64,000 bases of DNA from positions 12,095,287 to 12,159,286 of the forward strand of contig JAKCOZ010000015.1 of the NCBI GenBank assembly GCA_022605955.1, read 5' to 3'. Positions 24,761-45,250 of the stretch are shown in pieces. The translations under genes were made by a program, and so were the position numbers. Numbering within the stretch: the first letter of the stretch is position 1; every line of letters starts with the position of its first letter. This stretch comes from Rallus limicola. Taxonomy: Eukaryota; Chordata; Aves; Gruiformes; Rallidae. The notes beneath the pieces were generated by a model. It ran no database searches and was not told the DNA's origin. It worked only from the letters and a program-made list of their open reading frames with translations.

Positions 24761-27700
24761 GAGTTTGGATGTCTCTTCAGTGCTTTTAATTTGTTTGTAG
24801 GGATTTTCTTTCCCCCTCCTCCGGCCTCTGCTTTTCCCTGGCTTCCCATCAGCTGAACTCCCACCTCTGTACGGCAGCCAGGGAGCGGCTGAGACACTGC
24901 CCAGGCACCGAGCTGCTGCCGTGCTGCTCCGCCAGCCCCTTCCCTGGAGCGGAGGTGGGGTCCCTGCAGCCCCATCCACATTGCCTGGATCTCCCCGGGC
25001 CCCCAGCCCGGCAGGATCCGGGCTGGCACCACTCCCTTGCCTTTAAGTTCAGGGGACCTGCGAGCCATCCTGTCTTGGGTAGACAGCGAAGGAGGCATGA
25101 AGGGATAGGGTGACCCTGAGAGGAGCCTGGTGGGATGGGCGCCTTGGGGTGGGCTCTGTCTGCTCCTTGGGAGCTCCCAACTCAGGCTCTGAGCGCGACC
25201 CAGAGCCTTTCCTGCCCCAGCTGGGAAGGGCTGTGTCCCTGTCAGCTTTCCTGTTTGTGTTACACCCCACCGCTTCCCAGGAGACTGTCCCTTGCAGGGT
25301 GGGGAGCGAGGGCAGCAGCAGTGTCCCAGGGAAGCCCCTGGGGCTGGCAGGGCACCACAACCTTGCTCCCCTTCTGCTGGGACCTGCCGCGTCCCCCCTG
25401 CCCTCCTGCCAGAGGGGGCTGGAGGAGATCAGTGCTGAGCATATTAGCCCCCAACGAGGTCTGAGCAGCCCCAGAGCCCCTTGCAAGCCTCCCTGAGAAT
25501 TCGGTTCTGGGTGAGGTAATGGGTAGAGCCCGCCGGTGGCTCGCAGGAGCCCTGGCCCACCTCCTGGGTTTTGCTGGGGAAGGGGGAGGCGATGGGTTCC
25601 TGGTGCTCCCTCTGACAAGCTGTGTCCTCCTGTCCTTGCACTCTGGGCAAGCGGTGAGAGATGCCTCCTGGAGCTGTCAGGGGATGACAACGGAGGCTCC
25701 CAGCCCTGCCCCACAGATGGGCCAAGGCAGGACTGCCTTCAAAGCAAAGCGTGGGTACTCCCCTGCCTGCCAGGATTAGAAAGTTAAGGGCTGGCATTGT
25801 TTTCCCAAGCCCAGAGAGGGTGGATACCAGGCAGGATTAGTCTGGCAAAGCTTCCAAATGTGCTCAAAGGGGCACAATAGGACCTTGAACAGAAGAAGCT
25901 GCACTGATGACAGGCAAGAGGAGCATCTCTCAGCAGCCTCTGCCTCCTGACGCAGGCGGGATGCGCTTGGGGCAGGTGCTGCTGCTTTGTGGTTCTGTCC
26001 CTGCCCTGACACCCTTCCCCGTCTGCGCTGGCACCCTGCCAGCACTACTGGTCCTGTGGGCCAGCTCATGGGGCCCTCTGTGGCAAGGGGATAGAGGAGA
26101 GGTGATGGCAGTGAGGGCTCTTGGTGCGTCTCTGCTGTTAACAGCCCACATAACCCCTGCTGCAAGTCCCTTGGGCACTGTGCTGCCCATCCCTGGCTGC
26201 TGAAAGGGACAGGGCTGTTCGTGAAGTATGAGGGTACCTGTAGCACTGGCTAGATATTTGTTTCTCCAGTTGTTTTATAAATGAATATTTGACTCAAGAA
26301 GAACTATATGCATTTTTAAATTTGGGGGAGGCTTGTAGTACCTTAGGGGTGTAGCAGAGGGAGCTGACTAGGGCATGAAGCATCCCGCTTTCCCCAGGGC
26401 ATCTCTCTGCTGCCCAAGGCCATTGCTCCCATCTGGGTGCTCCACAGCCCCCTGGGATGATATGGGATGTGTGCAGGCACCATCAGAGCCTGGGAAAAGG
26501 GAAAGGATGCAGGTAAACAAGCAGTGCATACCTGGGTTCTGGGTTTGGTTTGTTGGTGGGTTTTCTTTTTCTTTAAGTATTTGCAATCAGGAGCAATTAG
26601 AAGCAAAAACCTGGAGAGTGACAAAGGCCCTGCCTTGCTCCCCTGGGCTTCCCCACCCAGAAACCCACACCAGCAGTGCAGGGGCAGCCCTTGGCTCTTG
26701 TGCAGCTGTGTGGTTGCAAGGGGACAACTCGTACGGGCAGCCAGCCGCTGGGTGGCACCTCCTGCCCAAAAACATGGTGTTTGTGGGCATGGGTGGGGGG
26801 CCCAGGCCTCCTCAGGGGGCTGGGGATGAGCGGTCTGGATGTGGCCCCAACAGCAGGGAGCAGGGAAGGTATCAGTCATGGGGTGCTCCTTCCCTAAGGC
26901 ATGAGGCGATGCCTTGGGCAGGCCCTGGGCAGGGGGAGCCTGAACCCATTTCTCATTTCCCTGAGCATGCAAGGCCCATTCTGTGCCGGTTCAGTTGTGC
27001 TCCTGCTTACCAGACGTTTCCTGAAGCCTCCAGGAGCAAAATCTAACTGAGCAGAAGGGTGTACCTGAGCAGAGCTGTGGAGATTGGCAAACCAGTGCCC
27101 GGGGCATTTACTGCTGTGTGAGGAGCTGTTCTACCAGTGAGCTGCAGTGATTGCCTGGGCTTCTTGCTGAAACCACAGCTTCGCCTGGCAGCGCACAGCA
27201 CCAGCTTTTGTGTGTCTGTGATAACTTACTAGCCCTGATAGCTGGAGTGGTGGGGAACTTGAGCCTGTGCCATCCATCACCCCTCTGGCCCGACTCCTCC
27301 TGTGTGGGTTGTGCATGGACTTGGCACCATTGTGCCCTGCAGCGGCCTGGCTCTCACAGCGGTGCCCAGTGAGGGCAGGTCTGTGCTGTGCCACGGGTGC
27401 AGCTGAGCTGCTGGGGGAAGGCAAACCTCCCCCACGGAGCCCCTGCCTTGCCTGCGGCCCCATCACGTGTTATCTGAAGCACTGCAACCCAGGCTGAGAA
27501 TCAGAGGCTCAACACACCTCAGACTTCTTACCCACTTGGCCCCAGGATGGCTGGCCTGGAACAGAGACACCAGACCCAGGCTGGGCTCTCTTTGGGGAGG
27601 TTGTGGGGGATCTTGTTGGCAGCGTGGTCTCACGGAGCAGCCGGAACATCCGTTAAGCTGCGTGAAGCTGGCGTGCTGTGTTTGTGAAACCTGCCGTGCT

Positions 27701-28885
27701 TGCGGTTGACCAGAGCACTGAAATAAGCCCGGCCGGAATTGGTGCAGTGCTCTGTATCCTGATGTGGTGAGCAGCTCCGACCGGCAAGGGTGGGGGCAGC
27801 CCCCCTGGGGAGACTGGTGGCAGCAGGACTGTGGGGGCTTGGCAGCGCCGGCATGAGGACCACGCGCAGGGCCCCGCCGGCATCCGGAAAGCTCAGCCTG
27901 GCACTAACGGAACTGTGATAAAAATGAACGTGACCAGGACAGCAGGGAGATTAATGTCAGAGTGTCAGAGGGGAGGAAACTAAGGCGGACAGCACTCAAA
28001 CAGATACTGGAGCGTGCTGGGGGGGTGAAGGGGGTAGATGCTGGTTTTCCCAGCACTGCTGCATCTGCAGACCTGTATCCCCCCCTGTGGCCTTTGAGGA
28101 GAGAGGAATGGATGAAGAGTTTGCCCAAAGTGCGTGCATCACCCTTGCCAATCCCTTACCTGCCCCTGCATACCAGCCTGAACACTAACATCAGCAGCAC
28201 TTGCTGCCCGGCTCATTGCAGCGCATCCCCTGTGGGTTCCTGCCCAGGCCAGGTCTGCTGGTGTTTCCCACAAGCAAAACAATGGCAGGAGAACTCTCGG
28301 CTGCAAGAAGGTGCTTTGCCATGACTACCTCCAGGAACAAAGCTCCCTTTGTCATCACTAGCAGCTGCTCCAGCCTTGCCTGCACTGTCAGAGAAGCACA
28401 GTTGGTTCAGTCTGGTCCCCTGGTATCACCATAGCTTCTCCAGGACCCTGCTTCCAGCTACACAGGTACAAGAGCCTTCCAGAGGCCTCCTTTGCTCCAT
28501 CACATTTTGGTGTCCCCAGGGGTGGGTTTTCTCACCATCCCTCCTTTCTCAGCTGCTCTGTCCCACCAGTTTCTTTTCAAACAAGGCAACATTTATGCCT
28601 GATAGGTCAGGCAGTCTTTCCTGCCTGAATGAGGCACATCCCTCATTTGTGTCCCTGCCCAGCTCCCCCAGTGCATCACCTTTCTTCCCTGTCCCCTGCT
28701 GTGTCCTGGGCTCTCTAGGTCTCTCTCAAGGGAGCATCCAGCCCCTCAAACTGCCTGTGGCATCATCCTTAACCAGTCTCACCAGGTGAGGCCAGAGAAA
28801 CGGCAGCTCCAAACCAAGGCTTTAATTAAGTAGCCCCAGGATCTGGGCTGGAGTGGGACCACATTCGCTCTGTTCACACCTTCAC
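24761..28885. other. GATA2-RPN1 intergenic
   Basis: GC-rich sequence with no recognised gene. Long frames (for example on the minus strand at 25049-25714 and 26343-26972) lack family features and splice support. A CTCF-like GCCAGAGGGGGCTGG lies near 25409. About 26255-26340 is AT-rich. Confidence 0.35.
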
Positions 28886-28940
28886 CCCGCATCCCTCCCA
28901 TTCCTGCCCCGCATCCCTCCCATTCCTGCCCCGCATCCCT
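28886..28940 (-). repeat. 22-bp tandem repeat, 2.5 copies
   Basis: The unit CCCGCATCCCTCCCATTCCT followed by GC is perfectly repeated at 28886-28907 and 28908-28929, with a partial third copy to 28940. It is a perfect, probably young duplication at the edge of the CpG-rich patch at 29.0 kb. Confidence 0.9.
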
Positions 28941-29029
28941 CTCTGCGTGCGGGGCACGGTGTGGCTCTGCGCTGAGCCGGCAGAACACCTTCAAAACCCC
29001 AACCTAGGGAGGGCAGATGGGGGGGGAAC

Positions 29030-29290
29030 CGGGTTCCGCTTGCGGGAGGTGCCGCCCGTCCCCGCAGTGTCCCGGTGCCGTGCGGCGGGCGAAGCGCGGG
29101 CCTGCAGGGACACCTGGTGGCTGCCGGCCTCGCTGCGGCCCCGTGAGCCGGGCTGGGCCCGGGCCCGGGCCCCTCCGTGGGGCAGGTTGGCACCCCGGGG
29201 GGCAGGGGCAGCGATAGGGCCCGCGGCGGGGAATCGAAATCCTGGGCCATGGCTGTGCCCCATGCGCAGCATCCCCCGGGCGGCTGCAGC
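29030..29290. other. Orphan CpG-rich patch
   Basis: CpG-dense block (GTGCCGTGCGGCGGGCGAAG, CGGGCCCGGGCCC) about 7.6 kb beyond the RPN1 3' end. It is GC-rich enough to keep several frames open on both strands. Might be an unmethylated regulatory element or the promoter of a non-coding RNA. Confidence 0.5.
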
Positions 29291-32200
29291 TCCTCCTTTT
29301 CGGCCGTGGGAAGGGGAAGAAGGGGAACTAAAAGCCCTTTCATCCCCGGGGCTGGGTGCAGAGTTGGGGAGAGGTGTTTTCCATCTCAGCCCCTCTCTAG
29401 TTTGGGTTCCTTCTCCCCTCCTTGCAGGTCTGCAGGGCGACAGGGTGGACGGGCTGGCTGCAAGCACACGCTCTGTGCCGGCCGAGCTGTTCCAGAGACG
29501 ATGCTGGCTTCTGAGTGTAGTCGGAAGCGGCCAGTGCCGGAGCACAATCCCAGGCACAAACAGCAGCCATGGGCAGTAAAACCACCTTCTGCCAGCAAGG
29601 AACAGCCCGTGTTGCAGGAGCAAGGAGCTGAGAGGTGTGTGCAGTGCCCGTCTGCCTCAGCCGCCCTCCTTCCCTCACCGTATTTCTTGGACAACCAGGG
29701 ATGCTGAATGCAGGTGAGGAAACTCAACTCGCAAGTCATTAGTGAAGAATGACACCAGATTTTGTTGCCTGTTGGTAAAGCTGTGCCTGGAGGCACCCTG
29801 TGGCACAGGCACTCAATGTCCCAAAGGCAGCAGAAGCTCCTGCTTGCTCTACTCCTGTGCAGGGATGTCCCAAGGCCAAAGCTTACACCACATTTTGGGG
29901 GCAGGGCTGGCCTGGAAGGCCACCTGGCCTGTGCCAGCAAAGGCAGGGGGCACTGCAGGTGCAACAACAGGCAGGGCGGGCAGGCTGCAGGCAGCTTGCT
30001 GCCCACAGGATGGATGGATGACCTCCTCCTGTGTTCCTGGCTCCTGCCAGAAGAGTTGGCTTTTACCTGTGCTCACCACTTGCAGAGATGGGTGGCAGAG
30101 ACAATACTGTTCCCTTCGCCAGGCTGTTGGCTGGGATAAAGCAGAGATGTTCTCCCACCTGCTCATCCTGCTCAGAGACCAGGCTCACTCATGCGTTTAT
30201 GTGGACAATGCTGAGTCCTGCAGCTCTGTCCCACCAATTTCTTTCCAAACAAGCCTTCTTTTCATATTTTATATGTCCCAAACAGCAGCCCCTGCTGTCA
30301 GGGACCAGTTTCTCCGGAATGATGAGCTGTTAGGATGCTCACTCTGATGCTCTGGTTCTACCACTCATTTTTTAGCCTCCACACATAAGGAACTCACCTT
30401 CCCTGGTTCTGGTACTCGCTTGGTCTTCCATACCTGAGCTCAAAACTTGTCCCTGCCAACTGCTGCTAACCCACACCAAGCACACCTGGTGTTTCAGCAC
30501 CACTTCCTCAGCCCCCTCCAAAAGCTTCCAGCTTGTACTATCTCGCCCGATACAAAACGTTACGCTGAAGGTAAGTTGGCAGAAACATGGGTCCCCAGAG
30601 TGGCAGGAAAGTGTGGTCTTGGCTGCTCAGGACCCCACAGTGGCACAGGGTAGGGAGCAGAGGTGTGACCCTGGTAGCTGGCCATGGGTTTGTCCTAGCT
30701 CTTATTGATATTCAAGGAACAGTGGTATGGGTGGGGGACAGGGATGTCCCACAGCGGAGTGAGGAGAGCTGTACTTCCATTGCACAGCCTGTGGGGGAGC
30801 CAGATGAACCAGGTGCCTGCTGGAAAAAAACTGCTGGAGGAACATCCACCCAGGGATTTTGGTGGTGAGTTGACTGTGACTCCTGCCCTCAGCAGTTGGC
30901 TCGGGATGAGGACACCAGTCTGGCTTTGAGGAGCAGTGTGCCTTGGGGGCTGTCCCACACCTTCTCTTTGCTGTTTCCTTCACCAGTCCCTTTTTCTCCT
31001 TGCACAGCAGGTTTACCAAAGAGGGGCTGAGCATCACCATCCCCTGAACCATTGTCACTGTAACACTGCTCTGTGGGACATTAGCATGAAAATTTCCCCC
31101 CAGGAGGTTATTTAGTAAAACAGCATCTCTGGTCCTCAGCAAGCTCTGGACCACTCCACTTTTTGACCAGTTCAAGGGCCAGAGGGCAAGCTGTGCCCAG
31201 GGCCTTTTTTCTTGTCTAGCTGGCTGACAGCAAAGAGTCATCCTAACAACAAGCTCCAGGGCAGAGCCTTGCACAGCTGCCCAGTAGTCTCGTACACACA
31301 GGAACTGGGAAGGATGCTGTGAGAAGACCAAACTGTGTCCCCTGGCAAATGGATGTGGTGGGACTGGATGATCAAAGAGACGATGATATGGAGGCAGCCA
31401 GCAGAACTCATGTGCTCAGGTCAGCATCTGCTCTCAGTGAGGAAGGACCCAATGCTCCTGCCTTAGTCAGGAGCTCCCCACTTCTCTGCTGCCTACCACT
31501 GTGCTCTTGGAGGCATTAGGAGGAGACTCCTCTCTTTTGAGTGTCCCATGCCATGCCAAACTTGGAGATATGGGATGTGCTCAGGTTGCTCTTCACCCAG
31601 GTCAGCTTTCTCTAGCCTGCCACTGTAGACTTGAATCAGCTGCATCCCTGCTGGCCAGAGGATGCTCTGCATCTCATGGGTCTGTCACATGGGCTACCAC
31701 CACGTGCGGCTCTCATGTCCTCATAGGAGGAGGCTGCTCTCTACCATCCATAGAGCCCCTGGCACAGCAGAAGCTTCAGGCCAGACACTGCGCAAAGCCA
31801 CACAGGTGGCACCTAGAGAGGACATCCCTGAGCCAAAGTCATCAAAGCCAGGTCTCGCCCACCACCGCAGGTGAGCCCCACATGGTCCCAGCAGAGCTAC
31901 TCCAGCCTCAGTGTGATCAGCAACCGCCCTCAGGAGGAGGAGGCAGCTCAAAGGCACAAGATGGGGCCTGGTACATGATGGCAGCAGGGCTGGGTGGGGA
32001 GGACAGGGGTCCGGGTGGTCCTGCCATGGCCCCAGCAGGGTGGGCCACCTCGGTTCTGCCTCAAGACCCCAGGGCAGCCCTGGAGGAGCTCCCTGGGCCC
32101 AGGGGACGTTTCCTGTTTGCTGCCCGTGCTGAAGCATCGGCCCTTCAACCGCCGCCAGTCCTCCGCTTCCGGCAGGGGCTCCCGCCCGGAGCCCCCCTGC

Positions 32201-35200
32201 ACTATCAGCTCGCCAGATGCCTTTTTCAGGATACTGTGGTAAAACTGTGCCGGGCAGGGGCTGTCATTTGGGGTTTTGTCTCATGTCAGCCTTGAAGACA
32301 AATTGGATGAGGAGGAGCGAGTGGGGGGGAAAAGAGAAATAATACATTTAAACAAAAAAACAAGGAGAAATGAAAGATGCTTGTGGCCATCCTCAGCTGG
32401 GCCCGGCCCACACGCTGGTGCAGCAATGGGTCCCCCAAGCGGCAGGGCCGGCAGTGGGCCAGGGCCGGGGCAGGCTGGGGTGGCCGCCATGATGGGGTGG
32501 CCGCCCTGACCGGTGTCGGCCTCTAGTGGTAGTGGAGGCGGTGAGGTGCCATGGTGGCCCCATGGGCCCCACCAGCACCATGGGGACCTTATCCCATCCC
32601 TCCTGGTAGTGCAGCCTGCTAGGACATGGTCCTCTGGGTACTGCCACCCAGTGGGATGTGGTCTTCCAGGACACAGCCCACCCTGCGCTGGCAATGGAGC
32701 AGGGGCTGTGAGATGAGGTATAAGGTACTGTAGCATCCCTCAGCCAGCAGCGCAAGGTGACCCCAAACCAGTCAGGTGTCCCCCAGGCCACTGGTCCACA
32801 TCCACCAGATGGTACTGAGTAGCCACCAGACTGGGCAGACTGGGAGTGGAGCAGCCCCATGAGGAACAGTGGGAGGAAAGTTATGAAAAAGCACGTGTGA
32901 AAGTCTGTCTGTCCATGAAGCCATGCACATACCTCTACCATGGGGCTGAGGTACCCAAGGCACTGTGCCTCGCTGTCAGGGATGCTTCATGCACATGGAT
33001 GGACCAGGGATGCCGTTTAACCTGTGAGCTTGCCAAAACCCCCTGTGGTCCAGCTGGTGCTGGGTGGGCACGTGGGTTTGCGTGCCTTGAGGCTGTAACT
33101 CAGCCGGTAGCTTACAGCACAGCCACTTGCACTGTGCTCCACATGTGCTCCCACCCTCCCTGCCTCCCGGTGAAGCAGCAGGGCCAGGTCAGCTGGAAGA
33201 GGGGATGCTAAACCAGGTGTGGTTTTGGATGTGCTTCCTCAGGGGATACGGAGACACGGCACCCCCCAGAGCTGACCAGAGAGCTGCAGGGTTTGCTGGG
33301 AGTTAAGCCTGTTCGTTTTATTTGGTTGGATGAAAAAAAGAAAACTAATCAAAAAGTTGGTTGGTGCGTGTGGAGCCAAAAGAAGGTGTCACATGGGGAG
33401 GAGAGACAGGCTTGATGTCTCAGAAATAGCACTGGGCCATCTCCACCCTCAGAGGGTGGAGGGGGGTGGCTATGGCCGAAGGGGGCGGTGTGACAGTTAC
33501 ACTCCACCTCACTATAAAACCTGATTTTCTCTTCAGCCCCGGAGCCTGAGCATCCACTGGAGGATGGGCTGGACCTCCTGCTGCGTCTTCAGTGCTGTAG
33601 TTTTCCTTGGAGGGCTGTCAGTGAGAAGTCAAAGAAGAAGCAGCTGTTCTCTGGCTGCCCGGGATGCCCAGGAGAAGCTTGGGGTGTGGGTAGCACCCTG
33701 GTGAGACTGGGAGGTGCAGGGAGGCAGGGGGGAGCTGCATGCTGCCCTGTGTGAGGCAGGTGGCTGCACTGAGCTGGGCCCATGAAATCATGGCTGCTCG
33801 CTTTCACCGGCAAATCTTGCATTTGTGTGGTTTCCTTTTCCTTCTCTTACATCTACTTTTTTTTCCTTCTCTCTTCATTTTGTTCCCTTTGCTTTAAAGG
33901 CAAATTTCAGCCCTTCCAACCTTTTGGTTCCAAACTCTGCACGGGAGCAAAACTCACCACAGAGTTCCAGCAGGGCTCAGCTTTAATTCCCCGGGAGATG
34001 TTAATCTGCTGGAGGGTCTCAAGTGCTCCTTTATCTGAGCCTTCCTTTTTCTTTTCCTTTTACTGCTCAACAGTTCCCCTGGCAGATGCCTCCCAACTCC
34101 TCACAGCCTCCCCAGACTGTGATTACAAGTGAACTTCCTAGCCCAGAAAAGTTTCAGCAGACAAAGCCCAGGCCTTTTGCAGCTCTCAGCTCTCTCTTGA
34201 AGGCCTGGCTGTTTTCGGAAGCAGCAGCAGGATGGAGGTTGTCCTCTCCATCAGCCTGTGATTCCTTCTACCCACAGGTCTCAGGTTAGATGGCCACAAG
34301 CACAGCTGAAGGAACAGGAGCCCTCATGCCTGGAGCCCCTGGTGTCAGTGCCTCTGTGCCTGCCCAGTGCTGGCTATGATGATTTGGGAACCTGCTGGTT
34401 CCAGTTCCTTACGCTTGATGAGCTGCCAGGCCTGGAAGAAAGAATGGATATGATTGGAAAGCAGCAGCTGGAGATCAGGGGTGAGTCCAAAACCAGACAA
34501 AAATGGTGCCAGCAAGGCCATTCCTGGCCAAGAACCTGCTGGACTGGCCCTGATGGCCAGCATGGTGATGCTGGCTGAAGGACACTGGTGGAAGGATGCA
34601 GCAGCTGCAGGAGCAAGGCAAGCACAGCCTGGGACATGCTGGGGAGAGCCTGAGTTCCCTGACAGCTCTGCTGACAGGGACTCTTTCAGACTACACTGCA
34701 GCAGCATCTTCCTAGGAAGTCCATCCTCAGCAGGCACCTTGGGACATGTGTCTGGCAAGGGGCTGTTTCTGTGCTTGTCACTATGGTCTGAGCAGGGAGA
34801 TCATTTTGACCCCTCCCCCAGATACAATTGTTGTTTGTAAAGCCCAGCCAACAGGAGAAATTTTGAAGTCAGATCCCCTGAAGCCCTCATAGCCAAGGGA
34901 GAAGATGGCAAAAGATGGACAGCAGATTATCTTTCTGGCCCAATGACGACAACAACAACACCCCCACCCCATGGATTGGTGGCTGCCCCCTTTAAATCTG
35001 GCAGACACAAACAGCTGCAGCCTTAACGGACCTCATTGGTGCCAGCAGGTGTGGTTGCTCTGACTCTTGCCCCAGCTTCTGCTGAGCTCCTGGTAGGTGC
35101 TGTGTTTTTTTCCTTCTTTTCTAGTTTCTTCTCAGGAGTCCAGGAATTTTTCTGGTTTCTAGGTCATTCTGCTGCTGCATGTTTGTTGAGGGGTGTTCTC

Positions 35201-36879
35201 TGATGTGTGTGCTGCTGTGGGTTACTGTCCTGTGTTGTGGAGGCCCAGCTACTGCTGTTCTTAGGCTTGGCAAGTAGGCTGTGTGCCTTGGGCTGTGTGG
35301 TGCCTCCTTGCCAGCCCTGGGGGTTGCCAGCAAAGGGGAGCAGGCACAAAGGTTGGGGACCCCTCTGGGGGATGAAATTCACCTTGGGGAATGTCTCCAT
35401 CCCATTTTACAACCCAGTGGCATAGTGTGCAGCAGCCAGAGCCTGCCTCCCCAGGGGTCTCCCACCCGGCCCGAGGAGCCATGCTGAGCCCTGGAGCAGG
35501 GACACCCTGGGGCCGCTTGCCCTGAACCTGCCCTTGCCCTGTGCGTGAGCTGGTCCTGAGGGAGCAGTGCTGGGGGCTTGGGGTGCACCGTGTGGGAAGC
35601 TCCAGCTACCTGGGAAGCGTGGGGGATGAGCAAAGCATCTCTTCTTGCAGCAAATGCTTTATTCTCAGCCTCTGGAATTGGGTTAGTTGCCCTTGGGGAT
35701 CAGAGGCCTTTTTTGTCTGGGGCTGGCTGTGTTGATCCTGCCTATTTATAGCTGCTCTCTCTGCTGCCATGCCTTCCATTAGCAAGCAGCAGCCATGGGG
35801 GCAGAGGTGTATGTGGGTTGAGCACAACCCCTTGGGTAGGGAGGGAAAGAGAGAGATGCACCATCAGCCCTGGGGAGCTTGGATGTGATAGGCATAATGA
35901 GCTCTGCTCAGGGGCCCGGGCAGAGGTGGGACATGGGGAAAAAAAGTGTGGCATTGCCTTTCCTCTGCCAGAGGAACGGGAAGTTATGTCTCTGGCATCA
36001 TCAATTTGACCCATCTCCTCCTCACCTGGGCCTGCCTGTGTTGCCCCAGGTGCAATGGGCAGCTCCTGCCTGGCTGTGGGTGCCCCTGGTAGCTCCCCAA
36101 GGACTTTGTGTGTGTTTTGGCCTAATGTGTTCACAATGATTTATTTTAGCTGCTGATCACCTCCACCCTGATGAAGCAGGACTCGTGGTTTCAGGGCTCT
36201 CAGCAGCATCTGTACCAGGAGCAGAAAGGTGGGAGCCTAGGCTTGCCCACCCTGCTGCAGGGCAAGGTTTGTAGGCATGGGGGGGAGCTGGCACCTAGCA
36301 GAAAATATGGTGAATGCCTGAGCTCAGGCCTGCAGCAGAACACCTACCAAACCTGCTTTGGAAGCTGTGTGGCCTGTGGCAAAGGGCTTTCCTACCAACT
36401 TCACTCTCTGCAGAGGAAAGCATCCCAGGAGAGGGTAGGAGCAAGGACAGTCTGTGACACCTTGGCCGTGTGGGCCAGGGACAGGCAGCACAGGGGCAGG
36501 GAAGGGCTGTTTGGTGTCCAGCTACACGTGGAGGACCAGGCACAGGGCCACAGGGGTGTTTTCCCCCAGCCTCACACAGAGGCAGCACAGGAACTACAGC
36601 CCACCTCCCCAGCACAGACAGCTTAGATCACTCTGTGGCCTACCCCTGCTCTCACCCAAATTCTAAGCAGCCTCCAGCCCTTCTGCGAGTATGCTTCCCC
36701 CGGGTGGCTGAGGCTGGAGAAGGCGGCACCTCACTTAGCCACCCCTGCTCTGAGACATATCCACCCACAAGGCACCGGCAAGAAAGGCAGGGGGATGTTC
36801 CCCCTCTTGCTCTTTCTGGTCCCTTCTCTATCAGGCTCTCTTGAGCCACGGGTGCTGCTGCCCCCCACCCCTGCCAAGA
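29291..36879. other. Intergenic downstream of RPN1
   Basis: No recognised gene. The longest frame (31501-32295, plus, 264 codons) looks like chance in GC-rich DNA. A pyrimidine-rich tract lies at about 33829-33894. A CTCF-like GGCAGGGGGCACTGCAGG sits at about 29943-29960. Non-coding transcripts cannot be excluded. Confidence 0.4.
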
Positions 36880-36936
36880 CACAGAGGCAAGGCAGCAGTG
36901 GGTTTATTTCAAAGTAGAACAAAGGTATCTTTTATT
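36880..36936 (-). terminator. RPN1: RPN1 poly(A) signals and 3' end
   Basis: On the minus strand two AATAAA hexamers follow the RPN1 stop, at 36936-36931 and 36908-36903. Beyond the second, the sequence becomes GT/G-rich (CTCTGTGTCTTGG, then a G run), as expected for a downstream cleavage element. Cleavage is inferred near 36885, giving a 3' UTR of about 410 nt. Confidence 0.75.
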
Positions 36937-37296
36937 CTTTCTGGAGATGCAACATTCAGGTTTGGCCCAAGTGTGCCTGTGCTCAGCCTGGCTCTGTGCA
37001 CTTTTAGGCAGGGCACACTTACACAGGGAAAACCCACAGCAGGAGGCAGAGCCTGGCTGAGCCTCTCCCCTGGTAGATAAACCCTGTTACCCAGCCAAAC
37101 AGCATGATGATGTGGTCCCTCACGCAGCACATGCTGCTGAGCAGACAGGCTCTACCAAAAAAAATCTAAACCCAAAAGGAACTTTCAGACATTTCAAATC
37201 AACTTTTCCCCTAATTCTGCTGGGAAGGAGTTTTGGCTCAAAGCATATCCACTCCCAGGCTCCTCATCTCCCTTCCATCCAGTTGTTAAACCAGAG

Positions 37297-45072
<7,776 letters not shown>

Positions 45073-45250
45073 GGCCGACACACCGCACGGGGAGGGCACA
45101 AGATGGCGGCGCCCGCGCTGTACGGGGAGGGCACAAGATGGCGGCGCCCTATGCGGGAGGAGGGTCACGATGGCGGCGCCCAGTGGAGCTCGAGGTCCCC
45201 CGCGCTATAGGACGACGGCGCGAGTGCCTGAGGAGAAAGGCCGGGCCGGA
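45073..45250 (-). promoter_or_regulatory. RPN1: RPN1 proximal promoter with triplicate YY1-type motif
   Basis: TATA-less GC-rich sequence immediately upstream of the RPN1 ATG, within a CpG island of about 1.1 kb (roughly 44430-45560). It holds ATGGCGGC cores at 45100-45110, 45135-45145 and 45167-45177, spaced 35 and 32 bp. The first two are identical AAGATGGCGGC motifs inside a repeated block; the third is ACGATGGCGGC. AAGATGGCGGC is the well-known YY1 consensus of housekeeping promoters. The transcription start is inferred to lie among these motifs. Confidence 0.75.

Noticed and set aside
24379..25098. 239-codon minus-strand open frame at a CpG patch
   Set aside because: Same reason: composition-driven, with a low-complexity Arg/Pro/Gly centre.
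31501..32295. 264-codon plus-strand open frame
   Set aside because: No family features, no signal peptide or domain, no splice pattern; GC-rich sequence explains the lack of stops.
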